DNA from: Sphingobacterium paucimobilis HER1398
Lineage (GTDB): Bacteria; Bacteroidota; Bacteroidia; Sphingobacteriales; Sphingobacteriaceae
Direction: 5' to 3'
Assembly: GCF_000416985.1 (NCBI RefSeq)
Contig: NZ_ATDL01000015.1
Location: forward strand, 496,001 to 560,000
DNA: 64,000 nt
Part shown: positions 1-7,894 of the stretch, piece by piece
Position numbering within the stretch: position 1 is the first letter of the stretch
Layout: each line of letters starts with the position of its first letter
Program-made: the position numbers and the translations under genes
Notes under the pieces: model-generated
What the model was told of the DNA's origin: nothing
Seen by the model: only the letters and a program-made list of their open reading frames with translations
Databases searched by the model: none

Positions 1-337
1 AGGCCGTAGCATCTTCAGCGAAAACGACGGTTTTCAGTGCAATATCCTTCTTTTTAAACTGTTCTATTTCCTCTTCAGAAAGAGGCCGTGAGGAATTGGC
101 AATATCAGCCTGCCCGTTCAATAACGATGTAATCCCTAAACCGGATCCACCGCCTGATATGGCAATACTAAAACTAGGATCAATCGCGGTGAATTTCTCG
201 GCTAGATTAACAGCTAGGTTAACCTCGGTATCCGAGCCTTTCATCTTTATGGAATGATCTTTGGACGTACAACTGTGAACAACAGTCAGTACCACGAGTC
301 CAAAATAGGTTAAACCAATAGGTCTGATTCTCTTCAT
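1..337 (-). CDS. PstS-like phosphate-binding lipoprotein, 5' part only
   Basis: The N-terminal 112 codons of a gene that runs off the left edge of the window. Translation from the ATG at 335-337 gives a short basic N-terminus, a hydrophobic segment and a Cys at about residue 23 (VVHSC), consistent with a lipoprotein. Next come KGSDTE, a SGGGSG loop and a NSSRPLSEEE stretch. These are typical of periplasmic phosphate-binding proteins of the PstS/PBP family, where SGGGSG and the SR motif contact the oxyanion. In Bacteroidota, PstS can be a lipoprotein working with PstABC. It is transcribed away from the siderophore operon and separated from it by a terminator. Phosphate specificity is inferred from the motifs; the C-terminal domain is not visible. 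Confidence 0.75.
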   Translation of the reverse strand, partial: MKRIRPIGLTYFGLVVLTVVHSCTSKDHSIKMKGSDTEVNLAVNLAEKFTAIDPSFSIAISGGGSGLGITSLLNGQADIANSSRPLSEEEIEQFKKKDIALKTVVFAEDATA

Positions 338-453
338 TGCCACAAAAGTGACACTTTAATATAAAGAGAAGTTTAACCCAATATTAAGTACATGTTAAGA
401 GGGGGCTTTTTTGTTAAAACTGTGTAAAAAACCCATTAAATACACATAAGTTA

Positions 454-495
454 ACATAGCCCTCTACATTCTATTAAAAAGTTAGAGGGCTATGT
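454..495 (-). terminator. Terminator of the siderophore operon
   Basis: A 13-bp perfect inverted repeat (454-466 pairs with 483-495, core TAGCCCTCTA) with a 16-nt loop lies directly after the stop codon at 500. No strong U tract follows immediately on the minus strand, so it may be a weak terminator or an RNA-stabilising 3' hairpin. It separates this operon from the pstS-like gene. Confidence 0.6.
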
Positions 496-499
496 AACA

Positions 500-1312
500 T
501 TACTTCGTTTTTTCTTCCTGTCGGTCAGCGGCAGACTTGTCTTCTGCCACACCGGCTTTCCAATAGGAGAATGCGTAATAATCGCGATTACTCCATCCCA
601 GGTCTTCTTTAAAATAAGAACGCAATGAACGTACAGAGCTGTATTCGCAAGCGACATAAGCAAATCTAGAACCTTCAGTAGGCAAAACTACCGCTTTCGC
701 CCGTTCTGCAATTGCACTACCTTGCTCAGGATGAGCATTAATCAGCCACTCCACCTTAAACCCTTTATGCTTTACTTCTGGATGGATATCTGCTTCACTA
801 GGAACCTCCACTATACAATACCCTTTAGCATCGGCAGGGAGGCTTTCCAAAATACAACAGATAACGGGGATTGCCGTTGCATCTCCAATTAGGAAATACC
901 AATCCGCTTCCGTATAATGCTTGGTCTCTCTCACTTTCATTGCTATTCCCAACTGATCAGATTTTACGGCATTTCTCGCCCAAGCCGAAGCTGGCCCATT
1001 GTCTCCATGATTGACAAAATCAATGGTCACCTCGTTAGTGTCCGTATCAAATGCACGATGTGTATATGTACGTACCAGTGGTGTTAGATTTTCATCGGGC
1101 ATTACCCATTCTCCCCGTTCACTATCGAATGTAGCAAATTGAACTTCCTTCGTTCCAGTTGGTGGAATAAAAATCTTATTATTCGCTCCTAAGGTACATT
1201 TCCCAAAATCAGTATCCTCATCCGCTTTTAACCGCACGCGGATATAATGTGGCGTAATGTACTCTTTAGCTGTTACCTTAAATATATGTCTTGCGATAAC
1301 TGTCTTTTCCAT
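500..1312 (-). CDS. Siderophore-interacting protein (FAD/NAD(P)H ferric-siderophore reductase)
   Basis: A 270-aa cytoplasmic flavoprotein of the SIP family (FAD-binding 9 plus SIP domains, ViuB/YqjH-like). It is expected to reduce Fe(III)-siderophore with NAD(P)H and release Fe(II). The FAD-binding signature R-x-Y-T is seen at residues 81-84 (RTYTHR), followed by a DFVNHGDNGP segment at about 97-107 and a GDATAIP pyridine-nucleotide-domain motif. It is the last gene of the leftward operon, 4 bp after the binding-protein gene, so import and iron release are probably co-expressed. Family assignment is confident. The siderophore is unknown, but the upstream esterase suggests an ester-linked catecholate. 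Confidence 0.88.
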   Translation of the reverse strand: MEKTVIARHIFKVTAKEYITPHYIRVRLKADEDTDFGKCTLGANNKIFIPPTGTKEVQFATFDSERGEWVMPDENLTPLVRTYTHRAFDTDTNEVTIDFVNHGDNGPASAWARNAVKSDQLGIAMKVRETKHYTEADWYFLIGDATAIPVICCILESLPADAKGYCIVEVPSEADIHPEVKHKGFKVEWLINAHPEQGSAIAERAKAVVLPTEGSRFAYVACEYSSVRSLRSYFKEDLGWSNRDYYAFSYWKAGVAEDKSAADRQEEKTK

Positions 1313-1316
1313 ACTA

Positions 1317-2282
1317 TTATTGAATTAATTGAACAATATCATCTACCATCAAATTGATAGAGGTTAAGCCTCCACCTGAAATAAACCAAACATTAGGGTC
1401 TAGATAGAACATCTTCTTATTCTTATAGGCATTAGTCATTTTAATCAGCTTATTTTCTACCTCTTCCCGACTAGCTGTCTTCCCCAGTACAGCGGCATTT
1501 CGGTCTACAATAAATAGATAGTCCGGATTAGCCTCAGCAATAAGCTCATTAGAAACTCGCTGACCATGTACCGATTCATCTTCTAGATCCAAGACAGGCT
1601 TTATCCCCAATACATCGTGGATAAAACCAAATCGAGAACCTTTACCGAATGCGCTGAATTTACCGTTGTTATAAATCAAGAACAACGCTTTATTCGGATC
1701 ATCCTTAAATTTTGCCTGAGCGGTCCCGATCCTATGTTTCAAGGAGTCAAGCTTAATAGTTGCTAACGCCGCTTCTGAAAAAATAGAAGCAATCATCTGA
1801 ACATTCGCCTCAAAAGAGGATAGGTAATTTTTATTATCTGTTCCGACAAAGACCGTCGGGGCTATTTCGCTCAGTTCATCATAAAAACGTTCCTGTCTTG
1901 TCGATATAAAAATCAAATTTGGTTTCAATGCGGAGATGGCCTCAAAATTCGGTTCAATAACGGACCCCACATCAGTGATAGATGGATTATCACGATAATC
2001 TGAAAGGTAATCCGGCAAAAATTTCTTCGGGACTCCTGTTGGAACCAAGCCCAACTCCTTCATCGTTTCCAATGCACCGATATCCAATACCACGACCCGT
2101 TCTGGCTTCACAGCTACTGCGATATCGCCATATTTATGATGTACTGTGATTAAGCTATCTGCCCCCCCCTCCGATTTCTCGTTGCTTGAATTGGATTGAC
2201 AGGCAACCGCACTTAAAAACAACAAACCACACATTGTTATCTTACCTAGGTTTCCTAACATCATACGTATACTCATCTTCAT
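1317..2282 (-). CDS. Siderophore ABC transporter substrate-binding lipoprotein (YclQ/FatB type)
   Basis: A 321-aa periplasmic binding protein of the FecB/FhuD superfamily. The N-terminus has a hydrophobic segment ending at Cys28 (SAVAC), consistent with lipidation. The mature part begins with KPERVVVLD and continues with EPNFEAISALKPNLI and GLTSINLMVDD, the pattern of class III binding proteins such as YclQ/FatB for petrobactin-like siderophores. It would pass ferric-siderophore to the FecCD-type permeases encoded upstream. Its start overlaps the ATPase stop by 4 bp (ATGA), indicating translational coupling. The exact ligand cannot be read from the sequence. Confidence 0.88.
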   Translation of the reverse strand: MKMSIRMMLGNLGKITMCGLLFLSAVACQSNSSNEKSEGGADSLITVHHKYGDIAVAVKPERVVVLDIGALETMKELGLVPTGVPKKFLPDYLSDYRDNPSITDVGSVIEPNFEAISALKPNLIFISTRQERFYDELSEIAPTVFVGTDNKNYLSSFEANVQMIASIFSEAALATIKLDSLKHRIGTAQAKFKDDPNKALFLIYNNGKFSAFGKGSRFGFIHDVLGIKPVLDLEDESVHGQRVSNELIAEANPDYLFIVDRNAAVLGKTASREEVENKLIKMTNAYKNKKMFYLDPNVWFISGGGLTSINLMVDDIVQLIQ

Positions 2283-3061
2283 AGATTAAAATAATTACAA
2301 ATCTTTTTATCATTTCTCTCGATAACATCAAACTCTATATCAAATATACCTTTGAGGACTACTGGATCGATAACTTTGGCCGTTTCATCATCATAACAGA
2401 TATTCCCATCTTTCAGCGCCACAATCCGATCCGAATACTGAGCCGCAAAGTTGATCTCATGAATCACAATGACCACCGTCTTCCCCAGTTCATCCACCAA
2501 ACGACGCAATGTCTTCATAACATGTACTGCGTGTTTCATATCTAGATTATTAAGAGGCTCATCCAACAATATAAAATCGGTATCTTGAGCAATAATCATC
2601 GAAATGAAAGCACGTTGTCGCTGTCCTCCGCTCAATTCATCGATATACGTATCCTGCAAATTCATTAAATCAGAAAACGCAATGGCTTCATCGATTTTTT
2701 GCTCATCAAAAGCACTTAATTTCCCCTTACTATAAGGGAATCGACCAAAAGAGACCAGATCTCGCACGGTCAATTTCAAGTCCAGATGATTGGACTGCTT
2801 TAGTATAGAAAGTTTCTTCGCAAGGTCTGTTCCTTTATAAGTGGACAATTCCTTGCCCAGAAAACTAACCGTCCCACCATCCTGCTTTATCAATCGACTG
2901 ATAATAGACAACAATGTACTTTTACCCGCTCCGTTGGGTCCAATTAACGATGTAATTTTCCTATTGGCAATACTCCCCGAGACATCTTTCAACACCTCTT
3001 TTTTGCCATAATATTTAGCTATTGTTTCAAACTCTAACTTATTCTTTTCCGTGTTATCCAT
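2279..3061 (-). CDS. Siderophore ABC transporter ATP-binding protein
   Basis: A 260-aa ATPase that powers the two permeases encoded upstream. It has Walker A (GPNGAGKST), the signature LSGGQRQR, Walker B (FILLDEP) and the switch His (VIHE). The reading frame is open to 3172, but the first 37 codons read through the end of the permease gene. The ATG at 3061 (MDNTEKNKLEFE) starts where the family normally starts and is chosen here. The gene overlaps the permease by 28 bp and the lipoprotein gene by 4 bp, as in a tightly coupled operon. It belongs to the FepC/YclP type of ferric-siderophore ATPases. Confidence 0.9.
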   Translation of the reverse strand: MDNTEKNKLEFETIAKYYGKKEVLKDVSGSIANRKITSLIGPNGAGKSTLLSIISRLIKQDGGTVSFLGKELSTYKGTDLAKKLSILKQSNHLDLKLTVRDLVSFGRFPYSKGKLSAFDEQKIDEAIAFSDLMNLQDTYIDELSGGQRQRAFISMIIAQDTDFILLDEPLNNLDMKHAVHVMKTLRRLVDELGKTVVIVIHEINFAAQYSDRIVALKDGNICYDDETAKVIDPVVLKGIFDIEFDVIERNDKKICNYFNL

Positions 3062-3987
3062 AATAAATACATAAAATATACCCCACCCATAAAATTTATA
3101 ATAATACTGACCGTCGTAGAAAACTGTAGAACATGCTCTACTAGAAATTGACCAAGAATCAGTGTAAGACAAGCCACCAAACTAGATATCACCAACATGC
3201 AACGATGTTTACGTGTCCTGAATAACTCATAAGTCAAATTGGTAACCAAAATCCCTAAAAACGTAATCGGACCAACCAAAGCTGTAGAAACAGATACCAA
3301 AAGAGAAATGACAAATAGAAAACGCCTAACCATCTTATCGTAGTCCACCCCCAAACTTATTGCCTGATCCCGTCCCAATGCCATTACATCAAGGTATCTT
3401 GCATTCCATCCGGTATAGATCAAAGCTACAAGCATCGTTATCCCTGCTACACTTAAGAGTTTGGTATTCATCTTAGCAAATGACACAAACATAAAGTTCT
3501 GTACAATAGAAAATTCGTTTGGGTCGATCAGCACATGCAAAAACTGGCTTAAGGTCATAAACAACGTTCCCAGAACCATTCCCGTAAGCAGTAGATAATA
3601 CATGCTTCTCCGGTTCTTACCAAACAGCAGAAAATACAGCAACAGGGAAAAACCTAACATAAAAAGAATAGCATAAAAAAAGTTTTCCTGCTGGCTGATT
3701 ACTTTGAACGCCTTGTCACCGTACAAAAAAACGATCAATGTCTGAAAAAGAATAAAAACGGCTTCATACCCCATAATTGAAGGCGTTAAAATTCTATTTG
3801 CGGTAATAGTCTGAAAAATAATCGACGAACAAGCCACACTAATGCCAACCACAAGCATGCTCAACAAACGAATAGAGCGTTTTTCAATCGAATAACTATT
3901 CGTCAGCTCTACACCATAAAGTATAAAAGATCCTCCGACCAGGAGCAACAACGCCACTATTATCAAAAACTTAAACTTTGCTCCCAC
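3034..3987 (-). CDS. Siderophore ABC transporter permease (FecCD family, YclO-like)
   Basis: A 317-aa inner-membrane protein with about nine hydrophobic helices. It has the FecCD pattern: an N-terminal helix, a conserved GxSxACSSxIFQ segment near residue 50, and the cytoplasmic coupling region ALGRDQAISLGVD followed by VGPITFLGILVTN. It should form a heterodimer with the product of the next permease gene. Its start codon overlaps the stop of that gene by one base (TAATG). It is part of the YclNOPQ-type importer here. Confidence 0.9.
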   Translation of the reverse strand: MGAKFKFLIIVALLLLVGGSFILYGVELTNSYSIEKRSIRLLSMLVVGISVACSSIIFQTITANRILTPSIMGYEAVFILFQTLIVFLYGDKAFKVISQQENFFYAILFMLGFSLLLYFLLFGKNRRSMYYLLLTGMVLGTLFMTLSQFLHVLIDPNEFSIVQNFMFVSFAKMNTKLLSVAGITMLVALIYTGWNARYLDVMALGRDQAISLGVDYDKMVRRFLFVISLLVSVSTALVGPITFLGILVTNLTYELFRTRKHRCMLVISSLVACLTLILGQFLVEHVLQFSTTVSIIINFMGGVYFMYLLWITRKRIS

Positions 3988-4958
3988 TATTTCCGCTTTA
4001 AAATCAAAACCAAGAACACAACACTGCCGATAACACCAACAATCATCCCTATAGGTACCTCATAAGGATAAACGATAAGCCTGCCCATTAAATCACAAAT
4101 CAATAAAAAAACAGCACCCACATACGCAATTAAGGGAAGTGTCCTCCGAAAATTATCCCCAACAATCATACTCACCACATTCGGAACAATGAGCCCCAAA
4201 AAAGGAATTGCCCCAACTGTAACGACCGACGAACTAACCACCATGGATACGACAAATAAGCCCAGATAAACGATCGCCTCATACGATAGGCCTAGACTCT
4301 TGGCAAAACTCTCGCCCATCCCCGCAATAGTTATCTTATCTGCATACAAATAGATAATCGCTACCGCCGGTAAGACTAAAAATACCGCTTCATACTGCCC
4401 CTGCATAACCGATGAAAAATCACCTAAAAGCCATTCCTGTGTATTCTGGACAATTCCGTGTTTGTACGCAAAAAAGGTTGATACAGCGCTCAAAATACTA
4501 CCAAACATCAACCCTATCAATGGAATAAAAACAGTGCTTCTCAATTTAACTTTATGTACAAAAAATATAAAGAGAAAAGAGGTCAAAAAGGTGAATCCCA
4601 ACGCAAATAACATCCGTACAAACAACGAAGAGTTAGGTATAAAAATCAAAGCCGTCAATATCCCCATCTTCGCGGCCTCCAAAGCTCCCGAAGTCGTGGG
4701 AGAAACAAATCTATTCTGGGATAATTGCTGTAGGACAAATCCCGCAATACTGACGCCTGAGCCTACAAGAATCAGCGCCAGAGTCCGTGGGATACGGCTA
4801 ACCACAAAAAAAACCAATTTATCCCCGTCTCCAAACAAATCCCAAAAACGTACATCCTTGACGCCTGTAAAAAGAGAAAACCACATCAATACAAGTAATA
4901 TGATGAACGTACAGGCCCAGACAAAAAAACTATTCTTTAAAAAACTCAAATCTTTCAA
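3987..4958 (-). CDS. Siderophore ABC transporter permease (FecCD family, YclN-like)
   Basis: A 323-aa polytopic membrane protein and the first gene of the five-gene importer-reductase block. Family hallmarks are RIPRTLALILVGSGVSIAGFVLQQLSQNRFVSP near the N-terminus and AGMGESFAKSLGLSYE plus GAIPFLGLIVPN in the C-terminal half. It pairs with the downstream permease. No TAnnTTTG box or Fur-like dyad lies in the 112 bp upstream, only the terminator of the beta-propeller gene. Expression therefore probably depends partly on read-through from the esterase promoter. Confidence 0.9.
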   Translation of the reverse strand: MKDLSFLKNSFFVWACTFIILLVLMWFSLFTGVKDVRFWDLFGDGDKLVFFVVSRIPRTLALILVGSGVSIAGFVLQQLSQNRFVSPTTSGALEAAKMGILTALIFIPNSSLFVRMLFALGFTFLTSFLFIFFVHKVKLRSTVFIPLIGLMFGSILSAVSTFFAYKHGIVQNTQEWLLGDFSSVMQGQYEAVFLVLPAVAIIYLYADKITIAGMGESFAKSLGLSYEAIVYLGLFVVSMVVSSSVVTVGAIPFLGLIVPNVVSMIVGDNFRRTLPLIAYVGAVFLLICDLMGRLIVYPYEVPIGMIVGVIGSVVFLVLILKRK

Positions 4959-4999
4959 TTATACGTCTATAGTACACTACATTCTACAGCTCATACCAC

Positions 5000-5052
5000 A
5001 AAAAACAGACAAGCCGCAGGGAACTTTGACACCTATCGAAGCTCCCTGCGGC
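5000..5052 (-). terminator. Intercistronic terminator after the beta-propeller gene
   Basis: A 10-bp stem (5013-5022 with 5043-5052, GCCGCAGGGA) is followed on the minus strand by a U-rich stretch (complement of the A run near 5000-5005). It lies between the beta-propeller and the permease genes. It could act as a partial terminator that sets different expression levels within the siderophore gene set. Confidence 0.7.
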
Positions 5053-5070
5053 ATTATAGCAGACCTATTA

Positions 5071-6117
5071 TTAATTTAATCTTGTAATAGTATCTCCATT
5101 GGTATCAACCACTGCAGGCTGACCTTCTACGGGTTTACCCCCCTTGGCTTTATTGATCACGAAAGCCGCCCCCGATACAGGATCCACTTTCACATGATTA
5201 GGGTGAGAACCTGTTTCAAAATCACCTAATACAGCTAATGTTTTCGCATCAATGACTGTCGTAGTTCCCGTTTGACGGTTTGCAGAATAGATACGTTGTT
5301 TAACCCCATCATAAGCAATACCGATGGCACCTGCTCCTGTTGGAATACTTTGCAGGAGAGTTCCCTGTCCATCTAAAACAGTTACAGTACCCGATTTCTG
5401 ATTCGCAACAAATAGTCTTTCGCCATCTGTTGTAATGTTTACTGGACCTTCTCCGCCTGAAGCAAACTTAGCTTCGACTTGTTTGCTCTTTGTATCCACT
5501 ACATAAACAGCATTCTCTCCAATGACAGTTAAGAAAATTTTATCTGTACCGTTTAAGAAACTCATACCCGTAGCTGTCTTTCCAAGATTCTCTATAGAGT
5601 GAAGGTATTTATTTGTCTTACCATCTATAACCCATATACTACTCGGATCGCCCACATCAGACACATAGACGATATTATTAACCTCATCCACCAACACCTC
5701 TCGGGTATGTGATTTATCTGCTCCATTGACTATCGTTGCCAATACTTTCCCAGTCTTCAAATCGACCGCACTGACCGAATTTGTTCGCGTATTAGTAGTA
5801 TAGGCTGTCTGGGTTTTATTATTAATGCCAATTCCAAATGGAGGATTATCTTTGAGACTGATACTATCTACGATAGCAAGACTGCTCGGATTTATTTTAT
5901 AGATAGCTCCGCCTGGTGCGGTTCTAGAACCAGCCCCTGTAACGTAGATATGTCCATCTTTTTTGCTGATTACAGCTTCATAGACACCTGTACCGGCACG
6001 TGAAGATTTCTCCACCTCCTGAGCCGAAGAAGTCATACTACCCAGCAATAAACCAGAGACCAACAACAAAGTCTTCGACGGATAGCCATTCAATTGTTTT
6101 AGTTTACTTACATTCAT
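5071..6117 (-). CDS. Secreted YncE/YVTN-type beta-propeller protein
   Basis: A 348-aa protein with a signal peptide (hydrophobic KTLLLVSGLLLGS, then SSAQ) and a body of about seven repeats of the type 'I-D-x-K-T-x-K-V-x-A-T-I-x-x-G', as in 40-residue YVTN/YncE beta-propellers. It is probably periplasmic. No enzymatic motif is visible. In E. coli, YncE is an iron-responsive periplasmic propeller of unclear function. The position between a siderophore esterase and an iron-siderophore importer suggests an iron-uptake role here too, but that is inference. Its start overlaps the esterase stop by 14 bp. Confidence 0.78.
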   Translation of the reverse strand: MNVSKLKQLNGYPSKTLLLVSGLLLGSMTSSAQEVEKSSRAGTGVYEAVISKKDGHIYVTGAGSRTAPGGAIYKINPSSLAIVDSISLKDNPPFGIGINNKTQTAYTTNTRTNSVSAVDLKTGKVLATIVNGADKSHTREVLVDEVNNIVYVSDVGDPSSIWVIDGKTNKYLHSIENLGKTATGMSFLNGTDKIFLTVIGENAVYVVDTKSKQVEAKFASGGEGPVNITTDGERLFVANQKSGTVTVLDGQGTLLQSIPTGAGAIGIAYDGVKQRIYSANRQTGTTTVIDAKTLAVLGDFETGSHPNHVKVDPVSGAAFVINKAKGGKPVEGQPAVVDTNGDTITRLN

Positions 6118-7273
6118 ATTGTATGTTTTTATGCTTGAAAGAATTTATTTTATTTTCCCAATGGGTATAGAATCTCCGAAACGCACTTTGCCAATATATT
6201 GCGCCATGTTTTCCCTCAGAATTTATAGCCAGACTTAATTTCCCCTTATAATGTTGTTCCAACCAGAGGTGATAACGCCCTAGATCCTCGCCCATATTAA
6301 CCTCATTCGCTCCTACGCGTCGCTTTATTTCTCTACCACCCACGTAGAAGTACAGTTCTTGCCCACTATACTTATCCTCTCCACTAAACAACTCCTTACT
6401 GGCATAAGCATAAAGATTCTCCTCATCCATCCATATAGATGGCGAAAAAGCACCGATGACGCCAAAGATTTCCGGGTACTTCAGACCAGCATAGATAGAA
6501 ACAAGCCCTCCCAAGGAACTCCCTACCAAAGCCGTATTTAAAGGGTTCACAAGTGTTCTATACTGCCGATCCACATAAGGCTTGAGGCGATGGACGAGGT
6601 CATCAAGATACCACCATCCCTTAGCGGTCGATAGCTCCTCTCCCGCATGCACCATATACTCCTCCTTCCTCACTTTATAATCTTCATCGTGAGCTACTGC
6701 TACAACAATAGAAGGCGTAATAGCACCGTCTATTGTTTCGTCTACCATCCACTCTATAGGTCCAGCCCTTCCTGTTGATGTCGCCTCATCAAACAGATGC
6801 TGTCCGTCGTGCATATAAATCACTGGATAGTGCCTATCATCCTTTAAATAGTTTTGAGGAAGATATATCCAGACTTTCTTATAAACGTTCAATTTCGGAA
6901 AGTAAAAATCTTCAGCCAATACATGTACCTGTTTACTCGCCGTAGACGTTGGAAAGAGATCCCGCCAACTTTCAATCGTCAAAAACACCTCCGACTCAGC
7001 GTCAACAGTTGTCATATGAGCTCCTTCTAATCTTCCATCTCCCGAAGTAGAAAGACTTTCCCAACTGCCCCGACTCATTTTCAACTCCAAGTCTCCTTCT
7101 TGTACTTCAGGGAGTACGACAGTTATAGATTTACCCTTCTCAGGGATCTCACCGACATAAAGATGATTAGGAGACCAATTATTAAAGGTTCCGGCCAGAT
7201 ACAATGCCTCACCGATAAAGCTGGAGCAATTATTATCAATATGGACATATATTTTATGCATCTTCTTAGACAT
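6104..7273 (-). CDS. Enterochelin-esterase-like alpha/beta hydrolase
   Basis: A 389-aa protein of the putative esterase family (PF00756, Fes/IroE/esterase D). Residues 1-105 form a beta-sandwich like the carbohydrate-binding/E-set domain (LAGTFNNWSPN), as found in front of Fes-type catalytic domains. The catalytic domain has the nucleophile motif G-x-S253-x-G and a C-terminal catalytic His candidate at about 356 (GKHGAIYW). No signal peptide is evident, so it is probably cytoplasmic. The predicted role is hydrolysis of ester-linked (trilactone) catecholate siderophores after import. It is the first gene of the leftward set, with two Fur-like dyads just upstream. Activity on other esters or glycans cannot be excluded. 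Confidence 0.82.
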   Translation of the reverse strand: MSKKMHKIYVHIDNNCSSFIGEALYLAGTFNNWSPNHLYVGEIPEKGKSITVVLPEVQEGDLELKMSRGSWESLSTSGDGRLEGAHMTTVDAESEVFLTIESWRDLFPTSTASKQVHVLAEDFYFPKLNVYKKVWIYLPQNYLKDDRHYPVIYMHDGQHLFDEATSTGRAGPIEWMVDETIDGAITPSIVVAVAHDEDYKVRKEEYMVHAGEELSTAKGWWYLDDLVHRLKPYVDRQYRTLVNPLNTALVGSSLGGLVSIYAGLKYPEIFGVIGAFSPSIWMDEENLYAYASKELFSGEDKYSGQELYFYVGGREIKRRVGANEVNMGEDLGRYHLWLEQHYKGKLSLAINSEGKHGAIYWQSAFRRFYTHWENKINSFKHKNIQYECK

Positions 7274-7283
7274 AGTGCTGCTA

Positions 7284-7302
7284 ATTTAGATAAGTTCTAA
7301 AT
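7284..7302. promoter_or_regulatory. Fur-like operator dyad A (esterase promoter)
   Basis: A perfect 19-bp dyad, ATTTAGA-TAAGT-TCTAAAT, lying 11 bp upstream of the esterase start. The same architecture recurs at 7317-7335 and before the TonB receptor at 11312-11330. The 19-bp length and iron-uptake context suggest the site of a Fur-type iron regulator; the protein identity is inference. Confidence 0.6.
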
Positions 7303-7316
7303 AAAATGCAAGATAT

Positions 7317-7335
7317 ATTTAAAATGATTCTAAAT
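7317..7335. promoter_or_regulatory. Fur-like operator dyad B (esterase promoter)
   Basis: The second 19-bp dyad (ATTTAAA-ATGAT-TCTAAAT, one mismatch between arms), centred 33 bp from dyad A, about three helical turns. It lies between the divergent esterase and Dps-like genes and could affect both. Confidence 0.55.
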
Positions 7336-7400
7336 AACTAGGTTTTTTATCAAAACAACAGACATAATAGAAAGATAGTTCTCCTTTAAAAAACAAAAAA

Positions 7401-7408
7401 TAGTTTTG
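7401..7408 (+). promoter_or_regulatory. -7 box of the Dps-like gene promoter
   Basis: TAGTTTTG matches the Bacteroidota sigma-A -7 consensus TAnnTTTG exactly. It lies 54 bp before the start codon at 7462. The -33 element (TTTG) is not clear at the expected distance. Confidence 0.5.
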
Positions 7409-7461
7409 CCTGTTCTCCGTACACAATCTTTTAGTTCAATTAAGTATAAAACACGTAAAAA

Positions 7462-7848
7462 ATGGCAAGTACAAAATCAAACAACAAAGAAGTAGCTAAT
7501 TTCCTAGCAGAACTAGTTGCATTCCGCAATTCGCTAAAATTAATCCATTGGTCGATTACCGGCAAAGGGAGCTATGAAACACATATATCCCTAGACCAGG
7601 CTATTGATTCTCTTATAGATATTACAGATAGATTGGTGGAAACCACATTTGCTTTAAAGGGAACACTGGATATAATCATACCAGAAACCAAGCGTCCAAC
7701 AGATCATATTAAGCACATCGAGCAATATTATGCACGTATTGAGAGCACGAGAGAATCTCTGTTTCCAGAAACCTTCTCCCAATCCATAATAGATGATGCT
7801 CAAGAAACCATTCAGCAGTTGTTATTCCGTCTAAAACGGTTGGAATAA
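7462..7848 (+). CDS. Small Dps-like (ferritin-like) protein, DUF5856-type
   Basis: A 128-aa, probably all-helical protein. I recognise the family from its LKLIHWSITGKGSYETH core, apparently DUF5856. The core reproduces the Dps ferroxidase ligand pattern: H29-W30, H41, D45, D56 and E60. The spacings of 12, 4, 11 and 4 are identical to H51/H63/D67/D78/E82 of E. coli Dps. It is about 30-40 residues shorter than classical Dps, with a short N-terminus and no clear basic tail. It is divergent from the siderophore operon, with Fur-like dyads in between, which fits iron storage or detoxification. Function is inferred from motif geometry; assembly and activity are unknown. Confidence 0.7.
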   Translation: MASTKSNNKEVANFLAELVAFRNSLKLIHWSITGKGSYETHISLDQAIDSLIDITDRLVETTFALKGTLDIIIPETKRPTDHIKHIEQYYARIESTRESLFPETFSQSIIDDAQETIQQLLFRLKRLE

Positions 7849-7889
7849 AAAAAGGGAGCTTCACAAAACCACCGAAGCTCCCTTTTTTT
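7847..7889. terminator. Bidirectional terminator
   Basis: The stem GGGAGCTTC/GAAGCTCCC (7854-7862 with 7874-7882) is flanked by A7 on the left and T7 on the right, so it can serve both the Dps-like gene and the convergent histidine kinase gene. Confidence 0.85.
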
Positions 7890-7894
7890 CTATT

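Noticed and set aside
3062..3172. N-terminal extension of the siderophore ATPase
   Set aside because: The 37 extra codons overlap the permease C-terminus, have no family similarity, and are followed by a good ATG at 3061.
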